64,000 bases of DNA from contig JBHGXV010000066.1 in the NCBI GenBank assembly GCA_041920505.1, positions 1-64,000 of the forward strand, read 5' to 3'. Source of the DNA: JBHGXV01 sp041920505. GTDB lineage: Bacteria > Bacillota > Bacilli > Brevibacillales > Brevibacillaceae. The notes under the pieces are model-generated. The model was not told the DNA's origin and did no database searches. It saw only the letters and a list, made by a program, of their open reading frames with translations. Each line of letters begins with the position of its first letter. Within the stretch, counting starts at the first letter, position 1. A program made the translations under genes and the position numbers. Below are positions 7,555 to 15,647 of this stretch, one piece after another.

Positions 7555-9807
7555 ATGGGCATTCAGGTATTCCGCCGCGTCCGGCTGCTGGACGGGCTCG
7601 CCGCCGGTTGCCTGTTCCTGCTGTTGCGCGAGTGGCTGTTGCCTCTTCCGGCGCTGACCGATACCGCTGACATACGTGTGTTTTTATCCATTTGCGCCGG
7701 TGTGCTGCTGCTTGACCTGCTGCTCGCCTGGCGGTGGCTGGCCTTTCTCCTCAAGCTGGCCGGGGTGTTGTGGCTGTTGCATGACGCCTTCTTCGCCACT
7801 CCGTTGTTTGACGCGTCCTGGATCGGCGAGATGATGGCGCGGCTTCGGCATGACGTGCCGTATGTGTTGGAGCAGAACTGGCTGGCCATGTCGCTGATCT
7901 CCCGCAATCTGCTGTTTGACCTGATGCTTGTCGCGCTGGGCTCCCTGTTGTCCTACCTGGTGCTGGAACAGCGGCAAGGATTGTGGTTTGTCTTTTTGAC
8001 AGAGGTGTATCTGGCGACGCTGGACACATTTTTGCCGTACGACGCCGATGGGGGGATCATACGCTCGTTGATCGCCGGTTTCCTGCTGCTCGCCATCCTG
8101 CATCTGCGGCACATGGAGAAGCTGGTCTTCGGTCAACGGCGAAACCGTCTCGCCTACGGGAAGTCGCTGGTCGCGGCGGTGATGGTGATCGCCCTGTCGG
8201 TGGGCATCGCTTATGGCGCTCCCAAGCAGGCGGCCAGTTGGCCTGATCCCATCGCCTACTTCACCGGCAAGCAAGGCGCAACACCCCCCTCGGTGAAAAA
8301 AGTGGGCTACGACGGTGACGACACGTCGCTTGGCGGACCGTTTCAGCAGGACGAGGGGCTGGTTTTTGTCGCCAAGACAAACGAGTCTTATTACTGGCGA
8401 GGCGACGCCAAGGACCAGTACACCGGGAAGGGCTGGAAGCGCTCGGCTTTCCGACCCGAAGGGATTTCCGCTCCGGTCGACTATGTCTGGAGAGACATGT
8501 TGTTTCACGGACTGGAGACGAAACAGGTGAAGGCTGCGCTGCGATTCCAGGAAACCGAGCGCTACCCGCTGATCTTTTATCCGGGCCAGTTGAAACGGCT
8601 GACCGCTTATACGCCGGACAACGCGACGATCCTCTACAACCCGGTTGATCAGCACCTGGAAACGCACGACGGCACGGTTGCCGTGTCCATTCCCAAGCGG
8701 GGAGGTCAGGCTTCCGCCGGGTCGGATGTTGCGATCGTGATCAATCCGACGCTCGTTCCGATGCGGTCGTATCAACTGGTGGCAGAGGTGCCGGTAATCA
8801 GCGAAAAGAAGCTGACCGAAGCGGGGGACGCGTATCCGCAGGAGATCCGCGAGCGCTACCTCAATCTGCCGAAAGATTTGCCGCCGCGCATCGCCGAGCT
8901 GGCCCGGGAGATCACCGTAGGCCGCAAGTCGGCGTACGAAAAGGCGCGGGCGGTCGAAGCCTACCTGCGCTACAGCGGCAACTATCACTACGAAATGAAA
9001 GACGTGCCCATGCCGAAGCCGGAGCAAGATTTCGTGGATCAGTTCCTGTTTGAGACCCATCGCGGGTACTGCGACCACTTTTCCACGGCGATGGCCGTGA
9101 TGCTGCGGACGCTCGGGATTCCGACGCGGTGGGTAAAAGGGTTCGCGCCCGGCACGGAAATGGGGACGGACGAAGCGGGGAACAAGATCATCGAGGTGCG
9201 CAACAAGGATGCCCACTCCTGGGTAGAGGTGTATTTCCCCGGATACGGCTGGATTCCGTTCGAGCCGACGGCCACGTTTACCTCGCCGGTGCGGGTGGAA
9301 AATGATCTGGTGAACAGCACTGCGGAGCAACCCAACGTGCCGGCGACGATTCAACCGCAACAGCCGAAGGATGACGGCGACGGACGGATCAATCGGGCGG
9401 AGCAGGACGAGGCAGAATCCGGCGGTCAAGCCGGCTTCTCGACCAAGACGTGGGCCGCCTTGTTCCTCGGGGCCGCCGCCGTGCTGGCGTTGCTCTGGAA
9501 GTATCGCGGCCATCTGTGGATGTGGTGGTGGAAACGCCGGTTGTCCGCTTTTGAGGAAACCCGCTTCACCGACAAATACGGCATGTTGTTGGTAATGTTT
9601 GAGCGGATGCTATTGCCGCGTCGGCCAGGCGAAACGTTGCGCGAGTATGTGCACAGGCTGAGCGTGCCGGGCGAAACGCGACAGGATTTGTGGTATCTCA
9701 CAAAACTGTATGAGCGCATCTGTTACGGCTCAAAGGAAATAGGGGAAAAGGTGCGAAAGATGGCCGACGGGATCATCGACCGCCTGACGCGTCAACTGAA
9801 GCCTTGA
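7555..9807 (+). CDS. yebA: Membrane transglutaminase-like protein with C-terminal DUF4129
   Basis: A 750-residue membrane protein. Five or six hydrophobic segments occupy the first 230 residues. A large extracytoplasmic transglutaminase/papain-like domain follows, with catalytic Cys506 (GYCDHFSTAM) and His554 (AHSWVEVYFPGYGW) and an acidic residue in FEPTA. One more membrane helix (AALFLGAAAVLALL) and a cytosolic DUF4129 tail complete it. ATG 7555 follows the previous stop in TGAGATG, with GGGGGTG as ribosome binding site; an upstream in-frame extension lies inside yeaD. It may modify or cleave surface proteins or peptides, but its substrate is unknown. Confidence 0.87.
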   Translation: MGIQVFRRVRLLDGLAAGCLFLLLREWLLPLPALTDTADIRVFLSICAGVLLLDLLLAWRWLAFLLKLAGVLWLLHDAFFATPLFDASWIGEMMARLRHDVPYVLEQNWLAMSLISRNLLFDLMLVALGSLLSYLVLEQRQGLWFVFLTEVYLATLDTFLPYDADGGIIRSLIAGFLLLAILHLRHMEKLVFGQRRNRLAYGKSLVAAVMVIALSVGIAYGAPKQAASWPDPIAYFTGKQGATPPSVKKVGYDGDDTSLGGPFQQDEGLVFVAKTNESYYWRGDAKDQYTGKGWKRSAFRPEGISAPVDYVWRDMLFHGLETKQVKAALRFQETERYPLIFYPGQLKRLTAYTPDNATILYNPVDQHLETHDGTVAVSIPKRGGQASAGSDVAIVINPTLVPMRSYQLVAEVPVISEKKLTEAGDAYPQEIRERYLNLPKDLPPRIAELAREITVGRKSAYEKARAVEAYLRYSGNYHYEMKDVPMPKPEQDFVDQFLFETHRGYCDHFSTAMAVMLRTLGIPTRWVKGFAPGTEMGTDEAGNKIIEVRNKDAHSWVEVYFPGYGWIPFEPTATFTSPVRVENDLVNSTAEQPNVPATIQPQQPKDDGDGRINRAEQDEAESGGQAGFSTKTWAALFLGAAAVLALLWKYRGHLWMWWWKRRLSAFEETRFTDKYGMLLVMFERMLLPRRPGETLREYVHRLSVPGETRQDLWYLTKLYERICYGSKEIGEKVRKMADGIIDRLTRQLKP

Positions 9808-9832
9808 AGAAAGTTGTCCAGTCTGCTAGAAT
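9804..9832 (+). promoter_or_regulatory. Promoter of guaA
   Basis: TTGAAG (9804-9809), a 17-nt spacer and TAGAAT (9827-9832) begin inside the yebA stop region and lie just upstream of the riboswitch aptamer. Confidence 0.6.
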
Positions 9833-9849
9833 GTGCTTCGAAACGTGTT

Positions 9850-9919
9850 TTCTCGTATAATGTCAGGGATATGGCCTGAGAGTTTCTACCGTCCGACCGT
9901 AAATCGGACGACTACGAGG
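9850..9919 (+). promoter_or_regulatory. Guanine-class purine riboswitch aptamer (guaA leader)
   Basis: The P1 stem is CTCGTA (9852-9857) with TACGAG (9913-9918). The conserved purine aptamer strings TATAATG, GGATATGGCC, GTTTCTACC and CCGTAAAT occur in order. The specificity base in GACGACTACGAG is C, as in guanine/hypoxanthine-binding members, rather than the U of adenine sensors. A terminator follows, so guanine should switch guaA off. Confidence 0.93.
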
Positions 9920-9956
9920 AGAGCAGCCAGGAGTATTGTTGACGAATTCGTTGCAG

Positions 9957-10005
9957 AACCGGGCTATGCCTCCGTCATGCTTGCGGAGGGAGCCCCGGTT
10001 TTTTT
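9957..10005 (+). terminator. Riboswitch-controlled attenuator before guaA
   Basis: AACCGGG...CCCGGTT with an inner CCTCCG/CGGAGG pairing is followed by a run of six T. It is the expression platform of the guanine riboswitch. Confidence 0.85.
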
Positions 10006-10056
10006 GTACCCATGACGACGGGAAAACGTTTGGATGAAGAACACGAGGAGGATATC

Positions 10057-11595
10057 ATGAGCAAGCCGCAGGAAATGGTAGTCGTGATTGATTTCGGGGG
10101 ACAGTACAACCAGTTGATTGCGCGGCGGGTGCGCGACCTCGGCGTGTACAGCGAATTGTTGCCGTACAACACGCCGATCGAAACGATCAAACAACTTCAG
10201 CCCAAGGGGATTATCTTCTCCGGCGGCCCGGCCAGCGTGTATGAAGAAGGGGCGCCGCAAATCGATCCGGCGATCTACGACCTGGGGATTCCGATTCTTG
10301 GCATCTGCTACGGGATGCAGATGATGGCCCATCACCTCAGTGGCAAGGTGGAGCGGGCCGGGGTGCGCGAGTACGGCAAGGCGGAAATCCGCCTGCACAA
10401 CCGGCATGACCTGTACCGCGACTGGGAAGACCAGGAGGTCGTGTGGATGAGCCACTCCGACAAGGTCGTGGAGCTGCCGGCCGGCTTTGGAGTCGACGCG
10501 GTCAGCGATGCCTGCCCGGTGGCGGCGATCAGCCATCCAGAGCGCAAACTGTACGGCGTCCAGTTCCATCCGGAAGTGCGCCACACGGTAAAAGGCAATG
10601 AGTTTCTCGCCAACTTCCTGTTCCATATCTGCGGCTGTTCCGGCGACTGGAGCATGAGCAGCTTCATCCAGGATGAAATCCGGCGCATCCGCGAGACGGT
10701 CGGGGACAAAAAAGTGCTGTGCGCGTTGAGCGGCGGTGTCGACTCCTCTGTCGTCGCGGCTCTCATTCACCGCGCGATCGGCGATCAGCTCACCTGCATG
10801 TTCGTCGACCACGGTCTGTTGCGCAAAGGGGAAGCGGAGAGCGTGATGGAGACGTTCGTCGGCAAGTTTGAAATGAACGTCATCAAAATCGACGCGCGCA
10901 AACGCTTCCTGGACAAGCTGCGCGGCGTCACCGATCCGGAGCAGAAGCGCAAGATTATCGGCAACGAGTTCATCTACGTGTTCGAAGAGGAAGCGGCCAA
11001 GCTGACCGACATGGAGTTCCTCGCCCAGGGAACGCTGTACACCGACATCGTCGAGAGCGGCACGGCGACGGCGCACACGATCAAGTCCCACCACAATGTC
11101 GGCGGGCTGCCGGAAAACATGAAGTTCAAACTGATCGAGCCGCTCAAAACCTTGTTCAAGGACGAGGTGCGCAGGCTGGGAACCGAACTGGGGTTGCCGG
11201 ACGAGATTGTCTGGCGTCAGCCGTTCCCGGGACCGGGTCTGGGCATTCGCGTGCTGGGCGAGGTCACCGAGGAAAAACTGGCGATCGTTCGCGAATCGGA
11301 CGCCATCCTGCGCGAGGAGATCAAGAAAGCAGGACTGGATCGGGACATCTGGCAGTATTTTACCGCGCTTCCCGACATGAAGAGCGTCGGCGTGATGGGC
11401 GATGCCCGCACGTATTCCTACACGGTCGGCATCCGCGCCGTCACGTCGATCGACGGCATGACCGCCGACTGGGCGCGGATCCCGTGGGAGGTTCTGGAAA
11501 AAATATCGACCCGGATTGTCAACGAAGTGGAGAACGTCAACCGCGTCGTTTACGACATCACGTCCAAGCCGCCGGCGACAATCGAGTGGGAATAA
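10057..11595 (+). CDS. guaA: GMP synthase (glutamine-hydrolysing)
   Basis: A 512-residue cytosolic enzyme that makes GMP from XMP, ATP and glutamine. The N-terminal class I glutamine amidotransferase has Cys84 in LGICYGMQ and the His of QFHPEV. The ATP-pyrophosphatase domain follows with its P-loop LSGGVDSS (about residues 224-231), then the GMP synthase dimerisation domain ending KPPATIEWE. ATG 10057 has GAGGAGG upstream; the longer in-frame start at 10012 lies at the end of the attenuator. Control is by the guanine riboswitch in its leader. Its position after yebA matches B. subtilis. Confidence 0.97.
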   Translation: MSKPQEMVVVIDFGGQYNQLIARRVRDLGVYSELLPYNTPIETIKQLQPKGIIFSGGPASVYEEGAPQIDPAIYDLGIPILGICYGMQMMAHHLSGKVERAGVREYGKAEIRLHNRHDLYRDWEDQEVVWMSHSDKVVELPAGFGVDAVSDACPVAAISHPERKLYGVQFHPEVRHTVKGNEFLANFLFHICGCSGDWSMSSFIQDEIRRIRETVGDKKVLCALSGGVDSSVVAALIHRAIGDQLTCMFVDHGLLRKGEAESVMETFVGKFEMNVIKIDARKRFLDKLRGVTDPEQKRKIIGNEFIYVFEEEAAKLTDMEFLAQGTLYTDIVESGTATAHTIKSHHNVGGLPENMKFKLIEPLKTLFKDEVRRLGTELGLPDEIVWRQPFPGPGLGIRVLGEVTEEKLAIVRESDAILREEIKKAGLDRDIWQYFTALPDMKSVGVMGDARTYSYTVGIRAVTSIDGMTADWARIPWEVLEKISTRIVNEVENVNRVVYDITSKPPATIEWE

Positions 11596-11621
11596 CGGAT
11601 ATTTAACAAAAAAAAATTATT

Positions 11622-11667
11622 AACGTTCGCTTTTAGCGTTGACAGTCTGACAGATTCTTGCTACACT
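11622..11667 (+). promoter_or_regulatory. pbuG promoter with PurR-box-like element
   Basis: TTGACA (11639-11644), a 17-nt spacer and TACACT (11662-11667). A GTTCG core (AACGTTCGCTTTT, 11622-11634) ends nine bases before the -35. The purE promoter has the same GTTCG-N9-TTGACAG arrangement. Confidence 0.65.
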
Positions 11668-11835
11668 TCACGTTGTGGTCAAAAAATGGATAAGGTTCGG
11701 AGATTCTTTCGGTACGCCGGTGAAATCCGGCATCCGTGGACGCCGAATGGCCTGTTTTTGGAAGGAAACGACGACGTGAGTGAAGCGGAATCATCTGTTT
11801 ATCGTCTATTTCCGAACGTTCCTTCTGAAATTCAT
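11668..11835 (+). promoter_or_regulatory. Structured pbuG leader RNA of unidentified class
   Basis: About 170 nt lie between the promoter and an intrinsic terminator. GTTCGG (11695-11700) can pair with CCGAAT (11743-11748) around a hairpin GCCGG-TGAAAT-CCGGC that is extended by CGG/CCG. A second domain is closed by GAAGG-A-AACG (11761-11770) with CGTTCCTTC (11817-11825). The purine aptamer strings seen before guaA are absent. A PurR-box-like ATTTCCGAACGTT lies at 11808-11820. The terminator behind it implies ligand- or protein-controlled attenuation; the signal is unknown. Confidence 0.5.
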
Positions 11836-11862
11836 GGCATAGGCGCACTCCTATGCCTTTTT
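11836..11862 (+). terminator. Attenuator-type terminator before pbuG
   Basis: GGCATAGG-N6-CCTATGCC forms a perfect 8-bp stem followed by TTTTT. It lies about 40 nt ahead of the pbuG start and downstream of the promoter, so it must be conditional. Confidence 0.85.
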
Positions 11863-11903
11863 CATTGGGCCCGAACAATTGGTTAGTGAGGAGGAAATTC
11901 GAG

Positions 11904-13274
11904 GTGCGCAAGTACTTTGAGTTTGACAAGCTGGGTACCAATTATCGTCGCGAAACCATCGCGGGTATCACCACCTTTTTGGCGATGGCGTACATCCTGG
12001 CCGTCAACCCGTTTATCCTGAGCGGGGCCAATCTGCCGGCCGACGTCAAAATGAACTATCCGCCGTTTACCGCCGTCTTTACCGCGACCGCTCTGGCGGC
12101 TGCGATCGGCACCTTGACGATGGGCTTCCTCGGCCGCCTGCCGATTGCCCAGGCACCCGGCATGGGGCTGAACGCGTTTTTCACCTTCACGGTCGTCCTG
12201 ACCATGCAGATTCCGTGGCAGCAAGCGCTGGCGGGCGTGTTTGTCTCCTGCACGATCTTTTTGTTGCTCTCGCTTACCGGGGTGCGCGAAGCGATCGTCA
12301 ATGCGATTCCGCAAGGGCTGAAATACGCGACGTCTGCGGGGATTGGCTTGTTCATCGCCTTTATCGGTCTGAAAAACGCGGGCATTATCGTCGCCAATGA
12401 GGCGACGTTCGTATCGCTCGGCCATCTCAGTTTCCACGCCGGCATGCCGCCGGAGCAGGTGTTGGCCGCGAAAAACGCGCTGTTGGCCGTATTCGGGCTG
12501 GTGGTGACCGGGATTCTGATGTCCCGCCGCGTCCACTCCGCGATTTTTATCGGCATGGCCCTAACCGCGATTGTCGGGATGATGTTCGGTCTGGTGGCGC
12601 TTCCGGAAAAACTGTTCTCCGCTCCGCCGAGTCTGGCTCCGACGTTTGGTGCCGCGTTCCAGTATCTTACCGATCCGTCGGTGATGTTTTCCGGCAAAAT
12701 GCTGATCGTCATTTTCACGTTCCTGTTTGTTGACTTCTTTGACGCGACCGGCACCTTGTTGGGCGTCGCCAACCAGGCCGGTCTGTTGAAAGACGGCAAG
12801 CTGCCGCGTCCGGGTGCGGCGCTGGCGTCCGACGCGATCGCCGGGATGTGCGGCGCCATCCTCGGCACGTCCACGACGACCAGCTACATCGAGTCCGCTG
12901 CGGGGGTTGCCGCTGGCGGCCGCACCGGGTTCGCCTCCGTCGTCACCGGGGTTTTGTTCCTCTTGTCGCTGTTCATCTCGCCGATTCTGGCTGTCGTCAC
13001 TCCTTCGGTTACCGCTCCGGCACTCGTCATCGTCGGCGTGCTGATGGCGTCGCACATGACGAAAATCGCCTGGGACCAAATCGAAGAGGCGCTGCCGGCG
13101 TTCCTGACCGTGTTGATCATGCCGCTGTCGTTCAGCATCGCGTCCGGGATTGCCGCCGGATTTATCGTCTATCCGATCACCAAGCTGTTCAAGGGGCAAG
13201 GTCGCGAGGTACATCCGATGATGTACGTGCTGTTCTTCATCTTCCTCGCCTACTTCATCTGGCTGCGCGAATAG
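11904..13274 (+). CDS. pbuG: NCS2/AzgA-type purine nucleobase permease
   Basis: A 456-residue membrane protein of the AzgA branch of NCS2 transporters, with about twelve hydrophobic segments. Family signatures visible are ITTFLAMAYILAVNP, APGMGLNAFFTF, FDATGTLLGVANQAG and STTTSYIESAAGVAAGGRTG. It imports hypoxanthine/guanine (or adenine) by proton symport. GTG 11904 follows AGGAGG with nine bases between; the longer ATG at 11853 overlaps the terminator hairpin. It sits directly after guaA as in B. subtilis. A PurR-box-like site and an attenuator lie upstream. Confidence 0.92.
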   Translation: MRKYFEFDKLGTNYRRETIAGITTFLAMAYILAVNPFILSGANLPADVKMNYPPFTAVFTATALAAAIGTLTMGFLGRLPIAQAPGMGLNAFFTFTVVLTMQIPWQQALAGVFVSCTIFLLLSLTGVREAIVNAIPQGLKYATSAGIGLFIAFIGLKNAGIIVANEATFVSLGHLSFHAGMPPEQVLAAKNALLAVFGLVVTGILMSRRVHSAIFIGMALTAIVGMMFGLVALPEKLFSAPPSLAPTFGAAFQYLTDPSVMFSGKMLIVIFTFLFVDFFDATGTLLGVANQAGLLKDGKLPRPGAALASDAIAGMCGAILGTSTTTSYIESAAGVAAGGRTGFASVVTGVLFLLSLFISPILAVVTPSVTAPALVIVGVLMASHMTKIAWDQIEEALPAFLTVLIMPLSFSIASGIAAGFIVYPITKLFKGQGREVHPMMYVLFFIFLAYFIWLRE

Positions 13275-13297
13275 AAATGACATATCGGTTCTCGAAA

Positions 13298-13331
13298 GGC
13301 CACGCCGGGCGTACCGGCCGTGGCTTTTTTG
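13298..13331 (+). terminator. Terminator of pbuG
   Basis: GGCCACG-CCGG and CCGG-CCGTGGC form a strong stem followed by six T. Confidence 0.85.
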
Positions 13332-13435
13332 CTTGGATACCGGGCTAGACGGGCGGCGATTTGGCAAAAATGAAAGCAAAGCACGAGCGATTCGTAATAC
13401 AATGTAGGTAAATACGACAGACAAGGAAGATGCAG

Positions 13436-15007
13436 ATGAAGCGTTGGATAGCACCTACGGTGTTGGCGCTGGCTGTCATTTTGGTACAGGTCCCCTCGGT
13501 GTTTCAGTGGCTGGCGGCGCCGTTTTTCTCCAGGGAGGAAACGCTCAACTATGTCACTTCCGCACCGCCCGTCCTGTATCGGGCCAACGTGACCGTCGAC
13601 CCCGATGCGCATCGGGTCAGCGGGGAACTGTCGGTCCGGATGATCCCCAAAGACCGGCGGCACGTCTACTTTCATCTTTATCCCAACGTGTTTCGCGACG
13701 GCTCGCGAACAACGGACGCCAACTGGGGGTACATCCTGGGAAAAAACGCGGAACCGGGCGAAATCTCGCTACGCGATGTCAGCGTGCAGGGCAAGCCGGT
13801 TGCGATTGAGGTAAAGGACACCGTCGTCGACATTCCGCTCCATGGCGAGGTGAAAGCGGACGAGGAGACGGAGGTGCACATGTCGTTCGATTTGAAGCTG
13901 CCGCACAACAACGGGCGGCTTTCCTACGACGACCATGCGATGTGGCTGGGCAACTGGCTGCCGATTCTGGCGGTGCGCCAGACGGACGGCTGGCGGCTCG
14001 ACCCGTATTATCCGATCGGCGATCCGTTTTACAGCGACGTGGCCGACTATCAGGTGACGGTCAGTTTGCCGGATTCGTATCAACTGGCCACCAGCGGGGT
14101 GGAGAGCCAGGCCCTGGTCAGCGAATCGCGTTCGACGAAGCGCAAGGAGTACGAGGTGCGCGCGTCCCGGGTCCGCGACTTCGCCATGGTCGTGATGGAC
14201 AAGACCTATCAACCGCTGACGACCCGGGTGGGGCACACCTATGTGAAGACATGGGCGCAAACCGGCGACCCGGACGAGACGGTCAACCGCTTGCACGAGG
14301 CGGCGGTGGAAGCGCTCGGCTATTACAACCGGGCGTTTGGCACCTATCCGTATCCGGAGTACGATGTGGTGAAAACGGGCGGATTTTTCGGCGGGATGGA
14401 ATATCCGGGAATCGTGTTTGTCGAGAAGACGTACTTCGACAAGCCGGTGCCGCAGGGGGCGGCGGTCGTCGCGCACGAAACCGCCCACCAGTGGTTTTAC
14501 GGCCTGGTCGGCAACGACGAGGTGAACGAAGCCTGGGTGGACGAAAGTCTGGCCGACTATGCGACGATGGCTTTCCTCAAGCAGTACGATCGCAGGCTGG
14601 CGGCGGAGTATATCGCCAACCGGACGCGGCGCGGGGAAGAGGCGGCCGCCTACGCCAGACAGGGGCTGAGCGTGTGGCAACCGCTCTACCGTTTCCCCGA
14701 CTGGCGAAGCTACATTGATCTCGTCTATGGGCGCGGCGCGACCATGCTGTGGAAACTGCAAGAGGTGTGGGGAGAGGATCGGGTAAATCTGGCCCTGCGC
14801 TACTACGTGCAGAAGCATTTGTACAAGCTGGCGTCCGGCGAAGACGTGATCAGCGCTTTTTCCCAGGTGGCCGGTTCCGATGCCCAACCGTACTTTGACT
14901 ACTGGCTTCGGCTGGACGACACGAATCGGGAAAGCGCGGAAGCCTGGATGGGGCAGGGAAAAAACAGTACGGAGGCAAATACGAATAATCTAACTCCTAT
15001 AAAATAG
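13436..15007 (+). CDS. M1-family (aminopeptidase N-like) zinc metallopeptidase, membrane-anchored
   Basis: A 523-residue protein with a hydrophobic N-terminal segment (residues 5-25), probably an uncleaved signal anchor. The catalytic domain faces outward. The M1 zinc site is complete: HETAH (His347, Glu348, His351) and the third ligand Glu370 in VDESLADY. The exopeptidase motif reads GGMEYPG instead of the usual GAMEN. ATG 13436 is six bases after AAGGAAG; the ATG at 13430 directly abuts it and is less likely. It lies alone between pbuG and purE, transcribed the same way. The substrate peptides are unknown. Confidence 0.85.
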   Translation: MKRWIAPTVLALAVILVQVPSVFQWLAAPFFSREETLNYVTSAPPVLYRANVTVDPDAHRVSGELSVRMIPKDRRHVYFHLYPNVFRDGSRTTDANWGYILGKNAEPGEISLRDVSVQGKPVAIEVKDTVVDIPLHGEVKADEETEVHMSFDLKLPHNNGRLSYDDHAMWLGNWLPILAVRQTDGWRLDPYYPIGDPFYSDVADYQVTVSLPDSYQLATSGVESQALVSESRSTKRKEYEVRASRVRDFAMVVMDKTYQPLTTRVGHTYVKTWAQTGDPDETVNRLHEAAVEALGYYNRAFGTYPYPEYDVVKTGGFFGGMEYPGIVFVEKTYFDKPVPQGAAVVAHETAHQWFYGLVGNDEVNEAWVDESLADYATMAFLKQYDRRLAAEYIANRTRRGEEAAAYARQGLSVWQPLYRFPDWRSYIDLVYGRGATMLWKLQEVWGEDRVNLALRYYVQKHLYKLASGEDVISAFSQVAGSDAQPYFDYWLRLDDTNRESAEAWMGQGKNSTEANTNNLTPIK

Positions 15008-15054
15008 ATTGTTCGGGAATAAGGTTGACAGCCTGTTCTTTTCCCTGCTACACT
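15008..15054 (+). promoter_or_regulatory. purE promoter with PurR box
   Basis: TTGACA (15025-15030), an 18-nt spacer and TACACT (15049-15054). Upstream, the complement of 15008-15020 reads ATTCCCGAACAAT, a near-perfect match to the B. subtilis PurR box AWWWCCGAACWWT. The GTTCG core is nine bases from the -35. Confidence 0.75.
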
Positions 15055-15152
15055 GATAGCGAATCGATAAGCTTTACGGATGAATGGCCCGGCGGCAGGA
15101 CGGAGACTCCCTGTCGTTTTGGGCCTTCTTGAACGAATGCGGAAAGGGGAAG

Positions 15153-15647
15153 ATGGGCGTGGCCGAACCCTTGGTAGGCGTCATCATGGGGAGCACATCG
15201 GATTGGGAAACGATGAAAGAGGCATGTCAGGTACTGGAGGAATTGCAGGTGCCATACGAGAAAAAAGTGGTGTCGGCACACCGGACCCCTGACTTAATGT
15301 TTGCATACGCCGAATCGGCGAAAGCGCGCGGGTTGGAAGTGATCATCGCCGGAGCGGGCGGCGCGGCACACTTGCCTGGGATGGTCGCGTCCAAGACGGA
15401 GCTGCCGGTCATCGGCGTGCCGGTGAAATCGTCTGCGCTGAGCGGGCTGGATTCGCTATTGTCGATTGTGCAGATGCCAGGCGGCGTGCCTGTGGCGACA
15501 GTGGCGATCGGCAAGGCGGGAGCGATTAACGCCGGGTTGTTGGCCGCGCAAATCCTCGGGATCAAATATCCAGAGATTCAACAGCGGTTTGTCGCCCGGC
15601 GCGAAGCGGTGCGGCAACGTGTGCTGGAAGGAAGCGACCTGTCATGA
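15153..15647 (+). CDS. purE: N5-carboxyaminoimidazole ribonucleotide mutase
   Basis: A 164-residue class I PurE, which converts N5-CAIR to CAIR together with PurK. The visible signatures are VIMGSTSDW, VVSAHRTPD and IIAGAGGAAHLPGM, followed by LSIVQMPGGVPVATVAIGKAGA. Two starts are possible. ATG 15153 sits only three bases after GGGG, while GTG 15159 has nine; the mature family N-terminus fits either. It heads the purE-purK-purB unit and overlaps purK at ATGA. Its leader contains a CGGCAGG/CCTGTCG hairpin but no purine aptamer. Confidence 0.95.
   Translation: MGVAEPLVGVIMGSTSDWETMKEACQVLEELQVPYEKKVVSAHRTPDLMFAYAESAKARGLEVIIAGAGGAAHLPGMVASKTELPVIGVPVKSSALSGLDSLLSIVQMPGGVPVATVAIGKAGAINAGLLAAQILGIKYPEIQQRFVARREAVRQRVLEGSDLS

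Noticed and set aside
11701..11752. Cobalamin riboswitch in the pbuG leader, because of GCCGGTGAAATCCGGC
   Set aside because: Only this hairpin resembles the cobalamin core; the remaining conserved boxes and the kissing-loop context are missing, and the downstream gene is a purine permease.
11686..11886. 66-codon frame in the pbuG leader as a leader peptide gene
   Set aside because: No ribosome binding site, and it runs through the terminator hairpin; the RNA structure explains the region better.
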